Assembly: GCF_002934265.1 (NCBI RefSeq)
Contig: NZ_PTIX01000007.1
Span: 285,865 to 349,864 of the forward strand
Reading direction: 5' to 3'
DNA from: Actinokineospora auranticolor
GTDB taxonomy: Bacteria; Actinomycetota; Actinomycetes; Mycobacteriales; Pseudonocardiaceae
Length of the DNA: 64,000 nucleotides
Positions 56,007 through 64,000 of the stretch are shown here, one piece after another. Both the position numbers and the translations under genes were made by a program. Below the pieces are notes generated by a model. That model did not search any database. It was given only the letters and a program-made list of their open reading frames with translations, and had not been told where the DNA came from. Within the stretch, counting starts at the first letter, position 1, and the number at the start of each line of letters is the position of its first letter.

Positions 56007-56539
56007 TGCGCGGTGCTGTCGCGGGGCTGCCCTCCGCCGTCCCGATGCTGGAACTGTTGCCCGCCATCTACCAGGAGGACCCGTTCACCGAGCGGTTCAT
56101 GGCCGGGTTCGACGACGTGCTGGCGCCGGTGCTGTCCACAGTGGATTGCGTGGCGGACTACCTCGACCCGCTGCTGGCCCCGGAGGACTTCCTGGAGTGG
56201 CTGTCCGGCTGGGTGGGCATCGAACTGGACGAGGGCTGGCCGCTCGACCGCCGACGCGCGGTGGTCGGCACGGCGGTGGAGATGTACCGCATGCGCGGCA
56301 CGGTGTCGGGCCTCCGGGCGAACCTGGAGGTCCTGACCGGCGGCGTTGTGGAGATCGTCGACAGCGGCGGTGTCGCCCACTCACTGGACCCGGACGCGGA
56401 GCTGCCGGGTGACGCCCACCCCCGGCTGGCGGTCCGGGTACGGGTGCAGGACCCGTTGTCGGCCCCGGAGGACTTGGTGGACGCGGTGGTCGCGGCCGCC
56501 AAGCCCGCCCATGTCGTGCACCGGGTGGAGGTGGCGTGA
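56006..56539 (+). CDS. cis12: Phage tail protein I-like wedge protein
   Basis: 177 residues from ATG 56006; similarity starts at MLELLPAIYQEDPFTERFMAGFDDVLAPV and continues LDPLLAPEDFLEWLSGWVGIELDEGWP, then MYRMRGTVSGLRANLEVLTG. Partner of the J-like protein in the wedge. Overlaps both neighbours by TGATG, so production is coupled. Confidence 0.93.
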   Translation: MRGAVAGLPSAVPMLELLPAIYQEDPFTERFMAGFDDVLAPVLSTVDCVADYLDPLLAPEDFLEWLSGWVGIELDEGWPLDRRRAVVGTAVEMYRMRGTVSGLRANLEVLTGGVVEIVDSGGVAHSLDPDAELPGDAHPRLAVRVRVQDPLSAPEDLVDAVVAAAKPAHVVHRVEVA

Positions 56540-59187
56540 TGATCGTGTGCAAGTCGTGCGCCAGTCACAACCAGGACACCGACACCTTCTGCGGGAAGTG
56601 CGGTGGGTTTCTGGAGTGGACGGGGGAGAAGGTCGCCCCGACACCGGTGAAGGCCGTTGTGGTGGTTGAGGAGGAGGAAGAGGAGCCGCCCAAGCGCGGC
56701 CTGTTCGCGCGCCTCCAGTCCGCGCTCTACCTCGACGTGGGGCATCGTCCGCCGCTTCCCGAGCCCACCAAACCGACACCGGCCGGCGCTCCTGGTGCCC
56801 CCAGACCCGCCGCCGCGAACACTCCCGGCCCTCCACGGCCACCTGGCGTGCCCACACCGCCCGCGCCTCCGGGCGCGGCTCCGGCGCCACCAGCCGGTGT
56901 CCCCAGACCTCCGGCGCCACCGGGGACGACACCGCCGTCCCCTCCTGCTCCTCCCTCGGCTCCGAGCGCCGCTCCGCCGGCTCCCCCTGGTGCCCCGAAA
57001 CCCCCGTTGCCACCGGGGGCCGTTCCGTCGCCCCCGGGTGCCGCTCCGCCGGCGCCTCCTGGTGCCTTGAAGCCCCCGACGCCACCGGGGACGCCGTCGA
57101 CTTCTGCTCCCCCCTCAGCTCCGAGCACTGCTCCACCGGCACCTCCCGGCGTCCCGAGGCCTTCGTTGTCACCGGGGGCTGTTCCGACGTCCCCTCCTGC
57201 TCGTCCCGTTCCTCCAAGTGCCGCTCCGCCTGCGCCTCCTGGCGCCCTGAAGTCTCCGACGCCACCAGGGATGACACCGCTGGCTCCTGCTGCTCCTCCG
57301 TCGGCTCGGAGCGTCGCTGCGCCAGCTTCCCCTGGCGGCTTGGAGCCCCCGTTGTCACCGGGGGCTGTCCCGTCGCCCTCGCCTGCTTCCTCCGTGCCCT
57401 CGGGTGCCGCTCCGCCAGCGCCTCCCGGTGCCGTGAAACCTCCGTTGCCACCGGGGGTCGTTCCGTCGCCCCTTCCTGCTTCGTCCGTGCCTCCGGCTGT
57501 CGCTTTGCCGGCGCTCCCTGGTGCTCTTGAGCCGTCGCTGCCGACGGGGGGCGTTCCGCTGTCCGCTTCCAGTTCTTCCGGCTCGCCGGGTATCGCTCGG
57601 CCGGGTGCCCTCGAGTCGTTGCTGCCGCCGGGGGACGTTCGTCCAACTCCTCCAGGTGTTATCAAGCCCCCGTTGCCGGCGGGTGCTGTTTCGCCGGCTC
57701 CTCCTCGTCCTTCCGCGCCTCAGGGTGTTGCTCCACTGGCTCTCCCTGATGCTCTCGAGCAGTCGTTGTCCCCTGCCAATCCCTCCGCGTCGTCGAGCGT
57801 CGCACCGCCAGTTGCCCTCGAACCGTCACTGCCGGTGGGGGCTGTTCCGCCGTCCTCCGCGTCACCGGTTCCTCCAGCTCCCACCGAGGCTCTCAAGTCG
57901 CCGCCGGGGGTTGTTCTGCCGTCTCCGCCCAACCGCGCTATGCCTTCTGCGCTGGTCTCGTCACCTTCGGCTGGAGTTCCGGCCTCCTCCGCACCTGAAG
58001 GCTCGGTTCAAGCGGCTTCTCTCGGCGTGTCGACGCCGTCGGATGCGCGGCCAACTCCGCCTGTCCAGCCGTCGGGCGCGTCTGCCCCGCCTTCGCCTTC
58101 ACCGCGTAGCGGGGATTCGGAGGCTGCCGGTGGGGCCGGGCCTGCTCTCCCCGCGCTGCCTACCTGGAGGCCGCCAGCCGCTGCGGGAGCGCAGGCGAGT
58201 GCGGCTGCGGGGTTGGCTTTGCCTGTGGCGCGGGTGGTTGTTCCGGGGCAGCAGGGTGGGATGCCTGGGCAGCGGGAATCGGCGGAGCGGGTCGAGGCCG
58301 CACGGGGGTTGGTGGCCGATATCGATCCCGTTGAGGGGCAGCCGGGGGAGGTGTTGCCGCAGGAGTCCGTTCAGGCTGTGCCCAAGGTTCGGCGGCGGGC
58401 CAGTACGCGGCGGCTCGACCCGGGTGACCTGATCTGCGGGGACTGCGGTGAGGGCAACGTCGCGACGCGCAAGTTCTGTAGTCGGTGTGGGTGTTCGCTG
58501 GCGGATGCCGAGGTCGTCAAGCAGTCGTGGTGGCGGCGGTTCGTCCCGCGGCGGGGAGCCAGGTCGCGCAAGTCGGGGGAGCGGCCGAAGAACCTGCGGG
58601 GGAAGTCGAAGGTCGGGGAGGGTGTTGCCGCGGCGTTCCGGGTTGTGCGGCGGGTGGTGTCGGTGTTGCTGATCGTCGCTTCCGCGGCTTACGGGCTCTC
58701 CGCTGACTTCCGGGGGTGGGTGAACGCGCGCGCCGTCGCGTTGCGGAAGCAGTTCGAGGAGCTGGTTCTGCCGCAGTACGCGCCGGTGGCGCCGGTAGCC
58801 ATCACGACGACATCCGAGTTGCCCGGTCATCCCGGGGGCGCCGCGTTGGACGGGTTCAGCAACACTTACTGGGCGGCGGCCAAGGATGGGCCCGAACCCA
58901 CCCTCGTCCTGCGCTTCGACCGGACCGTCACGCTCGCCAAGGCCATCGTTCGGCCCGGTGCTCGGGACAGCTTCCAGTCCACGCACCGGCCGCAGCGGTT
59001 GCACCTGGTCTTCTCCACCGGCAAGACCGCTGACCTGGAACTCAAGGACAACCCTGAGCCGCAGGAGCTCGAGATCGCGGACGCGGAAGGGGTGACCTCG
59101 GTGGAGGTGCACGTGACCGGGCTGTTCCAGAGTGTGAAGGGTACCGAGGTGGCGCTCAGCGAGATCGAGTTCTTTGAGGAGAAGTAA
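56539..59187 (+). CDS. Zinc-ribbon, Pro-rich, transmembrane, discoidin-like protein
   Basis: 882 residues. An N-terminal zinc ribbon has C4, C7, C18, C21. About 90-610 is Pro/Ala/Ser-rich, with imperfect ~29-residue repeats built around PPAPPGALKPPTPPG. A second zinc ribbon (CGDC...CSRC) is near 632-652. One transmembrane helix (VVSVLLIVASAAYGL) lies near 704-720. The last ~130 residues form a discoidin/F5-8 type C-like fold (HPGGAALDGFSNTYWAA, LVLRFDRTVTL, EVALSEIEFFEE). Cytoplasmic ribbons, a long spacer and an extracytoplasmic binding domain suggest a membrane anchor or trigger for the CIS, similar in logic to the Streptomyces protein CisA; that link is inference. Confidence 0.85.
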   Translation: MIVCKSCASHNQDTDTFCGKCGGFLEWTGEKVAPTPVKAVVVVEEEEEEPPKRGLFARLQSALYLDVGHRPPLPEPTKPTPAGAPGAPRPAAANTPGPPRPPGVPTPPAPPGAAPAPPAGVPRPPAPPGTTPPSPPAPPSAPSAAPPAPPGAPKPPLPPGAVPSPPGAAPPAPPGALKPPTPPGTPSTSAPPSAPSTAPPAPPGVPRPSLSPGAVPTSPPARPVPPSAAPPAPPGALKSPTPPGMTPLAPAAPPSARSVAAPASPGGLEPPLSPGAVPSPSPASSVPSGAAPPAPPGAVKPPLPPGVVPSPLPASSVPPAVALPALPGALEPSLPTGGVPLSASSSSGSPGIARPGALESLLPPGDVRPTPPGVIKPPLPAGAVSPAPPRPSAPQGVAPLALPDALEQSLSPANPSASSSVAPPVALEPSLPVGAVPPSSASPVPPAPTEALKSPPGVVLPSPPNRAMPSALVSSPSAGVPASSAPEGSVQAASLGVSTPSDARPTPPVQPSGASAPPSPSPRSGDSEAAGGAGPALPALPTWRPPAAAGAQASAAAGLALPVARVVVPGQQGGMPGQRESAERVEAARGLVADIDPVEGQPGEVLPQESVQAVPKVRRRASTRRLDPGDLICGDCGEGNVATRKFCSRCGCSLADAEVVKQSWWRRFVPRRGARSRKSGERPKNLRGKSKVGEGVAAAFRVVRRVVSVLLIVASAAYGLSADFRGWVNARAVALRKQFEELVLPQYAPVAPVAITTTSELPGHPGGAALDGFSNTYWAAAKDGPEPTLVLRFDRTVTLAKAIVRPGARDSFQSTHRPQRLHLVFSTGKTADLELKDNPEPQELEIADAEGVTSVEVHVTGLFQSVKGTEVALSEIEFFEEK

Positions 59188-59546
59188 GGGGCGGTCGGCA
59201 GGCCCCGGGCGCGGACCGGCTGGGGGCACCTCCGAGAGAGGGACAAGCTCGATCGAGATACAGGGGACCTCCCGTGCTTCTGGCTGCCGCCGGGCAAGTT
59301 TGGTCTTGCGACGCAGGGGCGGACCCGCGACCAGGGCGCCGTCCGCGCCGACGAGCAGGTTCGTGGTGACGGTGGTGCCGTCCGGCGAAGGGGCCAGGCC
59401 GGGCCGGTGACTTCATGGCCCCAGTGGAATGTGCCGAAGGAGTCCGAAGCAGCATCCGCGCCGCAGCTCACCCATAAGGCAGGCACGTCACTGACCGTTG
59501 TTGACTGTGCCTCTTTAGACGAGGTTCAGATCCGAGCGTGTGCGGG
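59188..59546. other. Region with a protein-like relic
   Basis: 359 bp between convergent genes. On the minus strand, two adjacent frames read protein-like: FGTFHWGHEVTG (about 59440-59400) and then, shifted, APSPDGTTVTTNLLVGADGA followed by LVAGPPLRRKTKLARR (to about 59280). This suggests a frameshifted gene fragment of unknown family. No terminator hairpin was obvious. Confidence 0.35.
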
Positions 59547-62105
59547 TCAACCTCGGCCGACGAATTGGGACGGGCTCACCGTGTTGATGACCACCAGCAA
59601 CGGGCGTTCGGCGGTGATGTCGGTGCCGTCGACTGTCGCGACCGCGGTGCGCGGTCCCACGGATGCCTTGGGCAGCACCAGCAACTGCGTGCTGAACCGG
59701 CCGTCCGGGTCGGTGGTCGCGGTGGCCGAGCCGACCGCCTCGCGGTAGGTGATGGTGATCGGGTGGTTCGGCGTGAAGTCGATCCCGGTCGCGATCGTGA
59801 CCCGCCCCGGGGCGACTACCGCGGGGTTGAGGTCCAGCACCGGTTGCCGGGCTTGGCCGCGCACCGCCACGAGGTGCGGGCCACCCGGGGCCGTGCTGGT
59901 GATCTCGATGACCGCGGACCGGTCGACGGGCGCGGCCGGGCCGACGGGTCGGAACCGCACGTCCACCACGCACGAGCCGCCTGCCGTGATCGTCACGTCC
60001 TGGCATGAAGTGACATCCAGGGAGAAGTCTACCGAGTCCACCGACAATCCCGTCACGGTCATCGGGCCGTCTCCGGTGTTGTGGATGGTGAGCGGGAGCG
60101 GTGGGCCGTCGGACAGCAGCAGTCGGGGGCCGAAGTCGAGCGGGTCCGGGTCGGCCGCGAACCTCGGGATCTCCGCGACCACTTCGGGATCACCGTCCAC
60201 GGTCCCGGGGTCGCCGACACCGGTCAGGTCCACGGTGTACTCGCGTCCGCCGCGGGTCCGCGCGATCAGCCGACCGGTTCGCTCGCCTGCCCCTGATGGG
60301 GTGAACCTGATGGAGATCAAACAGGTGTCGGTGACGTGCAAAACCGTTCCTACGCAGGTGTTCGCGCCGAGGGAGAATTCGGAGTTGTTGATTGCCAACG
60401 ACTCCACCGACAGCGGGCCGAACCCGGAATGCGCTACCGTAATGGTCTGGGTGTAGTCATCGCCGATGTGCACCGAGCCGAAGGCTGGCGGCTCGGCGCG
60501 CAACGTCGGTTCGAAGGTGTGCGCGAAGACGTCCGTTCCCGGTTCGTCGGTCACACCGTTCGCCAAGTCGCTTGAGGTGGAGTCGAACGCCACGCGCGCG
60601 CCATCGGCCGAGAGCGACGGCGGCGTGGAGGACCACCGCGGTGTGCTGTCACCCGGGCAACGCGGGGCTTCGGCAGTCCCGGGGCAGTCCGTGCCGCTGG
60701 GTGCTGAGGCCAGGGCGCCGGGCAGTCGGTTCGGGCCTCGTCGTTGGTCCGCGACCAGGTCGCGCACCACGACCTGGCAGCGCACCGGCTCCTGGGCGAG
60801 TGCGCGGGCGCCACCGCCGGTGCACGAGGAGTCGTCGTCGGGCGGCACGTCGGCACCGTCGTGGGCGCCCGGGGAGTCGGTGACGAAGGCCAGGTAACGG
60901 CCGTCGGCGGACAGGCCGGGCAACACGGCGTTGATCGGCGCGCCCGTGTTGTCGAGGGACACCACGCGCGAATCGGCTGTGTCGGGGTGTACGACGTGGA
61001 CGGTGGACCAGCTGCCGTAGCGCCCGGAGGCGAAGGCGACGACCGAGCCGTCGCCGGAGATCGCGGGCGACAGCAGGGCCACGCTCTCGTCGGTGCCCAG
61101 GGGCGTGCCGTCGTCGGCGAGGTCGACGCGCGCGTTGCGGCCCGCGGCGACGTCGGTGCGGATGATCGCGTTGAAGCGGGTGGCCGCGGAGTCGGGGCCC
61201 TCGGGAACGACCGCGTTCGCCGTCGACACGACGTAGCGGCCGTCCCCGGAGATGTCCGGGGTGGTCTGCCGGTCCAGCCGGGCTCCCGCCGTGCCGGGGA
61301 GGTCGGTGGGTAGCTCGCGCCCGGGTGCCGGGAGGCCGTTGGTCAGGTCGGCGACCAGCAGGCGCGTGAAGCCCGCGGTGAGCGGTGACTGCTGCCAGAC
61401 GACCCGGGTGGCGCCGGCGGCGATGTGCGGATTGTCCACAATGGTCGATCCGGGAGTGGAGAGGAGGTGGTATCGGTAGTCCAGGGTGCCGTCGGGTCGG
61501 CGCGCGTCGAAGACGCCGTTGGGGGCGCGGTCGCAGAGCAGGACGGCGGCTGTCCCGCCCGCACCCGCGACGATGTTCGTCGCCGTCGAGAGGAACACTA
61601 CGAACCGGCCGTTGCCGGAGATCGAGGGTCGGTAGCTGTCGCCGTCGGCCGCGGACTCGGCGACCTGGGCGGCGAGGGACAGCAAGCGCTTGCCGCCCAG
61701 GGAGAAGGTGGGTTCCGTCGTGGTGGGTGATGACGGGCTGCTGCTCGAGGGCGGTGGCGTTGGTGGTGTGGAGGACGGTGGTGCGGTGGGGAACTGGCCG
61801 CGGCTGATGAGGACGGTGCGGTTGCGAGCGGTGTCGCGGACGTAGACGTTGCGCGTCTCGGCCGCGGTCGGCCCTGCCAATTCGGCCCTGCTGGTGAACG
61901 CGATCGCCGTGCCGTCGGACGAGAGGTCTTGGTCTTCGCCGCCGCTCTCGGACGGGGCGCCGTTCTCGTCGACGGTGGCCAGCAGTGTCGACCCGGGTGC
62001 GGGTGCGGCGGCGGCCGTCGTCGGCGTGCCGACGGGGATTAGCAGGAGACCGGTCGTGACGGTGAGTGAGAGCGCGGCCAGACCGACCCGTCGGGAGACC
62101 ACCAC
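59547..62105 (-). CDS. Secreted beta-propeller protein with choice-of-anchor-like domains
   Basis: 852 residues from GTG 62105 (GGAGG 9 nt upstream). A Sec signal peptide (VSRRVGLAALSLTVTTGLLL to about residue 36, cleavage near AAAAP) starts it. Residues 45-520 hold PD40/TolB-like propeller blades with repeated LSxDGxxxAFxS motifs (DLSSDGTAIAFTSRA, SADGRYLAFVTDSPGA). Two Ig-like choice-of-anchor D (ASPM/SPD2/hydin-type) domains follow (about 540-740), then an IPT-like end. Exported. It ends the CIS region and is divergent from a membrane Ig-like protein; a role in surface binding or regulation of the CIS is a guess. Confidence 0.85.
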   Translation of the reverse strand: MVVSRRVGLAALSLTVTTGLLLIPVGTPTTAAAAPAPGSTLLATVDENGAPSESGGEDQDLSSDGTAIAFTSRAELAGPTAAETRNVYVRDTARNRTVLISRGQFPTAPPSSTPPTPPPSSSSPSSPTTTEPTFSLGGKRLLSLAAQVAESAADGDSYRPSISGNGRFVVFLSTATNIVAGAGGTAAVLLCDRAPNGVFDARRPDGTLDYRYHLLSTPGSTIVDNPHIAAGATRVVWQQSPLTAGFTRLLVADLTNGLPAPGRELPTDLPGTAGARLDRQTTPDISGDGRYVVSTANAVVPEGPDSAATRFNAIIRTDVAAGRNARVDLADDGTPLGTDESVALLSPAISGDGSVVAFASGRYGSWSTVHVVHPDTADSRVVSLDNTGAPINAVLPGLSADGRYLAFVTDSPGAHDGADVPPDDDSSCTGGGARALAQEPVRCQVVVRDLVADQRRGPNRLPGALASAPSGTDCPGTAEAPRCPGDSTPRWSSTPPSLSADGARVAFDSTSSDLANGVTDEPGTDVFAHTFEPTLRAEPPAFGSVHIGDDYTQTITVAHSGFGPLSVESLAINNSEFSLGANTCVGTVLHVTDTCLISIRFTPSGAGERTGRLIARTRGGREYTVDLTGVGDPGTVDGDPEVVAEIPRFAADPDPLDFGPRLLLSDGPPLPLTIHNTGDGPMTVTGLSVDSVDFSLDVTSCQDVTITAGGSCVVDVRFRPVGPAAPVDRSAVIEITSTAPGGPHLVAVRGQARQPVLDLNPAVVAPGRVTIATGIDFTPNHPITITYREAVGSATATTDPDGRFSTQLLVLPKASVGPRTAVATVDGTDITAERPLLVVINTVSPSQFVGRG

Positions 62106-62288
62106 AGCTCGCACCCTCCACTCGCGATCGACGCTGTCCCAGCGTAGGAAGGTGGTGCTGGGAAAGCCTCCCGCGCGCGGGAGGCGAAGTGGACCCCGGC
62201 CCGCGCACGAAGGGGCAGGTCGGGCTGCCCGGCCACGCACCCGTTCGCGGGTCCGGCGCGGGCGGGCGGGTCGGGACACTGCGGGGTC

Positions 62289-63584
62289 ATGGGAGCCACC
62301 ACGTCGCTGGCAGGCAGCGAACTCGCCGTCACCCCGGGGGAGATGGTCAGCACCACGGTGCGGGTCAACAACTCGGGGCAGCTCGTCGACCAGTTCGCCG
62401 TCGACATCGTCGGCGACGCCGCCGCCTGGAGCAGGGTGGAGCCACCGCTGCTGAACCTGCTGCCCGGTACGGAAGGTGAGGTCACGCTGGTCTTCGCGCC
62501 GCCGCGCGACGGGACGGTCCCGGCCGGGTCGGTGCCGTTCGGCGTGCGGGTCCAGTCGCGGGAGGACCCGGCGGGGTCGATGGTGGTCGAGGGCGCCGTC
62601 GAGGTCGGGCCGTACACGGACCTGCGCGTCGAACTGGTGCCGCGAACGCTGAACTGCCGGTCGCGCGGTCGGTGTGCCGTGGTGCTCGACAACGCGAGCA
62701 ACCACCCGCTGGCGGTCGAGGTCGCGGCGTCGGATCCCGAGGACGCGTTGCGGCTGCGGCTCAACTACGCGACGTTGACGGTCGAACCGGGCCGGGCGGT
62801 GTTCTTGCGGCTGCGGTTGAAGCCCAAGGACCGGTTCCTGCGCGGGCCGGAGCGGCGGCACCCGTTCCGGATCGCGGTGTCGACCGACGGCACGGCTCCC
62901 GCGACCGCGGATGGCACTCTGGTGCAGCACCAGCTGATTCCGAAGTGGCTGCTGCCCGCGCTGCTGGTGCTGCTCGCGCTGGCGATCGCGGCGGTGACGC
63001 TGTGGTTCACGGTGTTGAAGCCGACCATCCAGTCCGCGGCCCGCGACACGGCGGCGGAGGTGGTGGCGGCCGAGCAGGCGAAGCTGGCGGACAAGGCGGA
63101 TACCGCCGTCCGGAAGGCGGCCGCAGCGGAGGAACGGGCGGTGGCGGCGGAGAAGAAGGCGGACGGGGTGGTCCCGAGCACGCCACCGCCGGTGACGGGG
63201 CCGGGTGGGGTCGACGTGTCCCGGGGGCAGGCGTTCGACTTCCGGGTCGTGACCGACGCGGCGGCTACGGGGGATCCGGGGCAGTTCCCGAAGTTCACGG
63301 GGGACGGGGTGCCGGACGGGAAGACGCTGGTGATCACCGATGTGGTGTTGCAGAACCCGCGTGGGGATTCGGGGACGTTGCGGATCCTGCGGGGGGAGAA
63401 GGTGTTGCTGGAGTTCGGGTTGAGCAACTTCCGCGATGTGGACTACCACTACCTGGAGCCGTTGACGTTTCCGCCTGGGGAGGAGCTGCGGGTGGCGGTG
63501 AACTGCCAGGTTCCCGGAGCGCCTGAGCCCGCGACGGGGAAGTGTCGACCGTCGGTGTCGTTCTCGGGGCGTATCTCCGGCTGA
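62289..63584 (+). CDS. Membrane protein with Ig-like domains and coiled coil (annotated as hydrolytic protein)
   Basis: 431 residues. Residues 1-200 contain two Ig-like/NEW3-type beta domains (LAVTPGEMVSTTVRVNNSGQLVDQF; VELVPRTLNCRSRGRCAVVLDNASN). One transmembrane helix (WLLPALLVLLALAIAAVTLWF) lies near 219-243, followed by an Ala/Lys/Glu coiled coil (250-292) and a C-terminal beta domain. The name hydrolytic protein is common for this family in actinobacterial CIS neighbourhoods, but I see no catalytic motif. It probably works at the membrane with the CIS; this is inference from location. Confidence 0.8.
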   Translation: MGATTSLAGSELAVTPGEMVSTTVRVNNSGQLVDQFAVDIVGDAAAWSRVEPPLLNLLPGTEGEVTLVFAPPRDGTVPAGSVPFGVRVQSREDPAGSMVVEGAVEVGPYTDLRVELVPRTLNCRSRGRCAVVLDNASNHPLAVEVAASDPEDALRLRLNYATLTVEPGRAVFLRLRLKPKDRFLRGPERRHPFRIAVSTDGTAPATADGTLVQHQLIPKWLLPALLVLLALAIAAVTLWFTVLKPTIQSAARDTAAEVVAAEQAKLADKADTAVRKAAAAEERAVAAEKKADGVVPSTPPPVTGPGGVDVSRGQAFDFRVVTDAAATGDPGQFPKFTGDGVPDGKTLVITDVVLQNPRGDSGTLRILRGEKVLLEFGLSNFRDVDYHYLEPLTFPPGEELRVAVNCQVPGAPEPATGKCRPSVSFSGRISG

Positions 63585-63945
63585 CGCCGATGGGGGCACC
63601 TGCGCTGGCTGGAGGGCGGGAATGTCGGTGCCGCGACGAGCGCGCGGTGGGCTGGGGTCAGACCGCGTCATGACCGGGTGCTGAGTTGGTCGGCTCGGCA
63701 GGGGAGTCGGACGCGGTAGGTGGCCGGGCAGCGTGGTGGACTGGGCGGCTCCTGTTGACGCGGTGCGGTTTCCTCGCACGGCGGAGCAGCGGGTGCAGCT
63801 GGTGCGGTGGGTACCGGGACCGCTGCGGGCATGCTGGTGGGGCGAGCGGCTTGACCGCGGAGCGGTGTGGGTGGGTGCTCGGACGGGTTTGGAGGATCCA
63901 GCCGGGTGGGGGTTGTACGAGTGGCCAGGGGCATGGAGCGTGGTC
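63585..63945. other. Right-end region, no confident gene
   Basis: 361 bp. A + strand frame from GTG 63736 (WAAPVDAVRFPRTAEQRV...) stays open to the window end but has only a weak RBS and runs into a simple repeat. A minus-strand frame at 63668-63934 is Pro/Ala-rich and looks like a shadow. Neither is supported. Confidence 0.35.
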
Positions 63946-64000
63946 GGGGCGAGGGGCGAGGGGCGAGGGGCGAGGGGCGAGGGGCGAGGGGCGAGGGGCG
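63946..64000. repeat. Tandem 7-bp repeat (GAGGGGC), continues past window
   Basis: About eight perfect copies of the 7-mer reaching the last base, so total length is unknown. Simple-sequence array, similar in kind to the 8-bp array at 12.1 kb but with a different unit. Confidence 0.95.

Noticed and set aside
42910..63584. Tail gene cluster considered as a prophage
   Set aside because: No integrase, terminase, capsid, portal, holin or lysin genes; DUF4255, DUF6760 and DUF4157 genes mark a CIS.
63668..63934. 88-residue minus-strand Pro/Ala-rich frame at the right end
   Set aside because: No RBS, low complexity, adjoining a simple repeat.

Overview
This is a high-GC chromosomal segment with actinobacterial gene order. 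Gene content points to Pseudonocardiaceae-type organisms (Saccharothrix/Actinosynnema/Lentzea-like): GTG starts, 4-bp start/stop overlaps, HTH-DUF5753/DUF397 pairs, an FxSxx-COOH-type TPR protein, the order hisF-hisI-trpE-trpC-trpB-trpA-lgt, and a Streptomyces-type contractile injection system (CIS). The assignment is inference from sequence alone. No rRNA, tRNA, CRISPR array or intact transposase was seen.

Left arm (1-9.6 kb): the 3' part of a large TIR-like/NB-ARC/TPR protein (FxsT-like) and a small unknown gene face a leftward operon of three P-loop ATPases joined by ATGA overlaps. The three share an N-terminal NPF motif. The last one fuses a paralogue of the first to a KAP NTPase and carries Arg in place of the Walker A Lys in its N-terminal P-loop. 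I could not match this trio to a described system; it is the best candidate here for a new one.

Central biosynthetic block (9.7-32.4 kb): two TetR regulators with clear palindromic operators, histidine genes (hisF, hisI), a tryptophan operon (trpE, membrane protein, trpC, trpB, trpA), a frameshifted Uma2 gene, lgt, a methyltransferase, glutamate synthase (gltB, gltD), an aminotransferase, a DUF2461 protein, pyruvate kinase and an acyl-CoA thioesterase. A 157-bp tandem duplication spanning the gltB/gltD junction has created a 54-codon gene between them. Downstream of gltD lies a decayed 15-bp-period tract that reads as broken pentapeptide repeats. Several genes have a TANNNT box 6-8 nt before the start codon, as expected for leaderless transcripts.

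Regulatory stretch (32.4-42.7 kb): a small Cys-containing protein, an HTH/DUF397 pair, a large LuxR-family ATPase regulator, a succinic semialdehyde dehydrogenase, an ACT-GNAT fusion and an unknown gene. Strong hairpins close several of these units.

Right arm (42.9-63.6 kb): a CIS locus. Leftward: DUF4255 protein, PAAR spike tip and a papain-like cysteine protease with a peptidoglycan-binding-like N-terminus. Rightward: sheath, tube, small assembly proteins, a DUF4157 protein, two more tube paralogues, LysM adaptor, VgrG-like hub, gp25, baseplate J, tail protein I and a zinc-ribbon/Pro-rich/transmembrane/discoidin-like protein. A divergent pair follows: a secreted beta-propeller protein and a membrane protein with Ig-like domains. 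No AAA+ ATPase, tape measure or tail fibre was recognised, and there is no lysis or phage replication gene. This fits a domesticated, intracellular or membrane-tethered CIS rather than a prophage.
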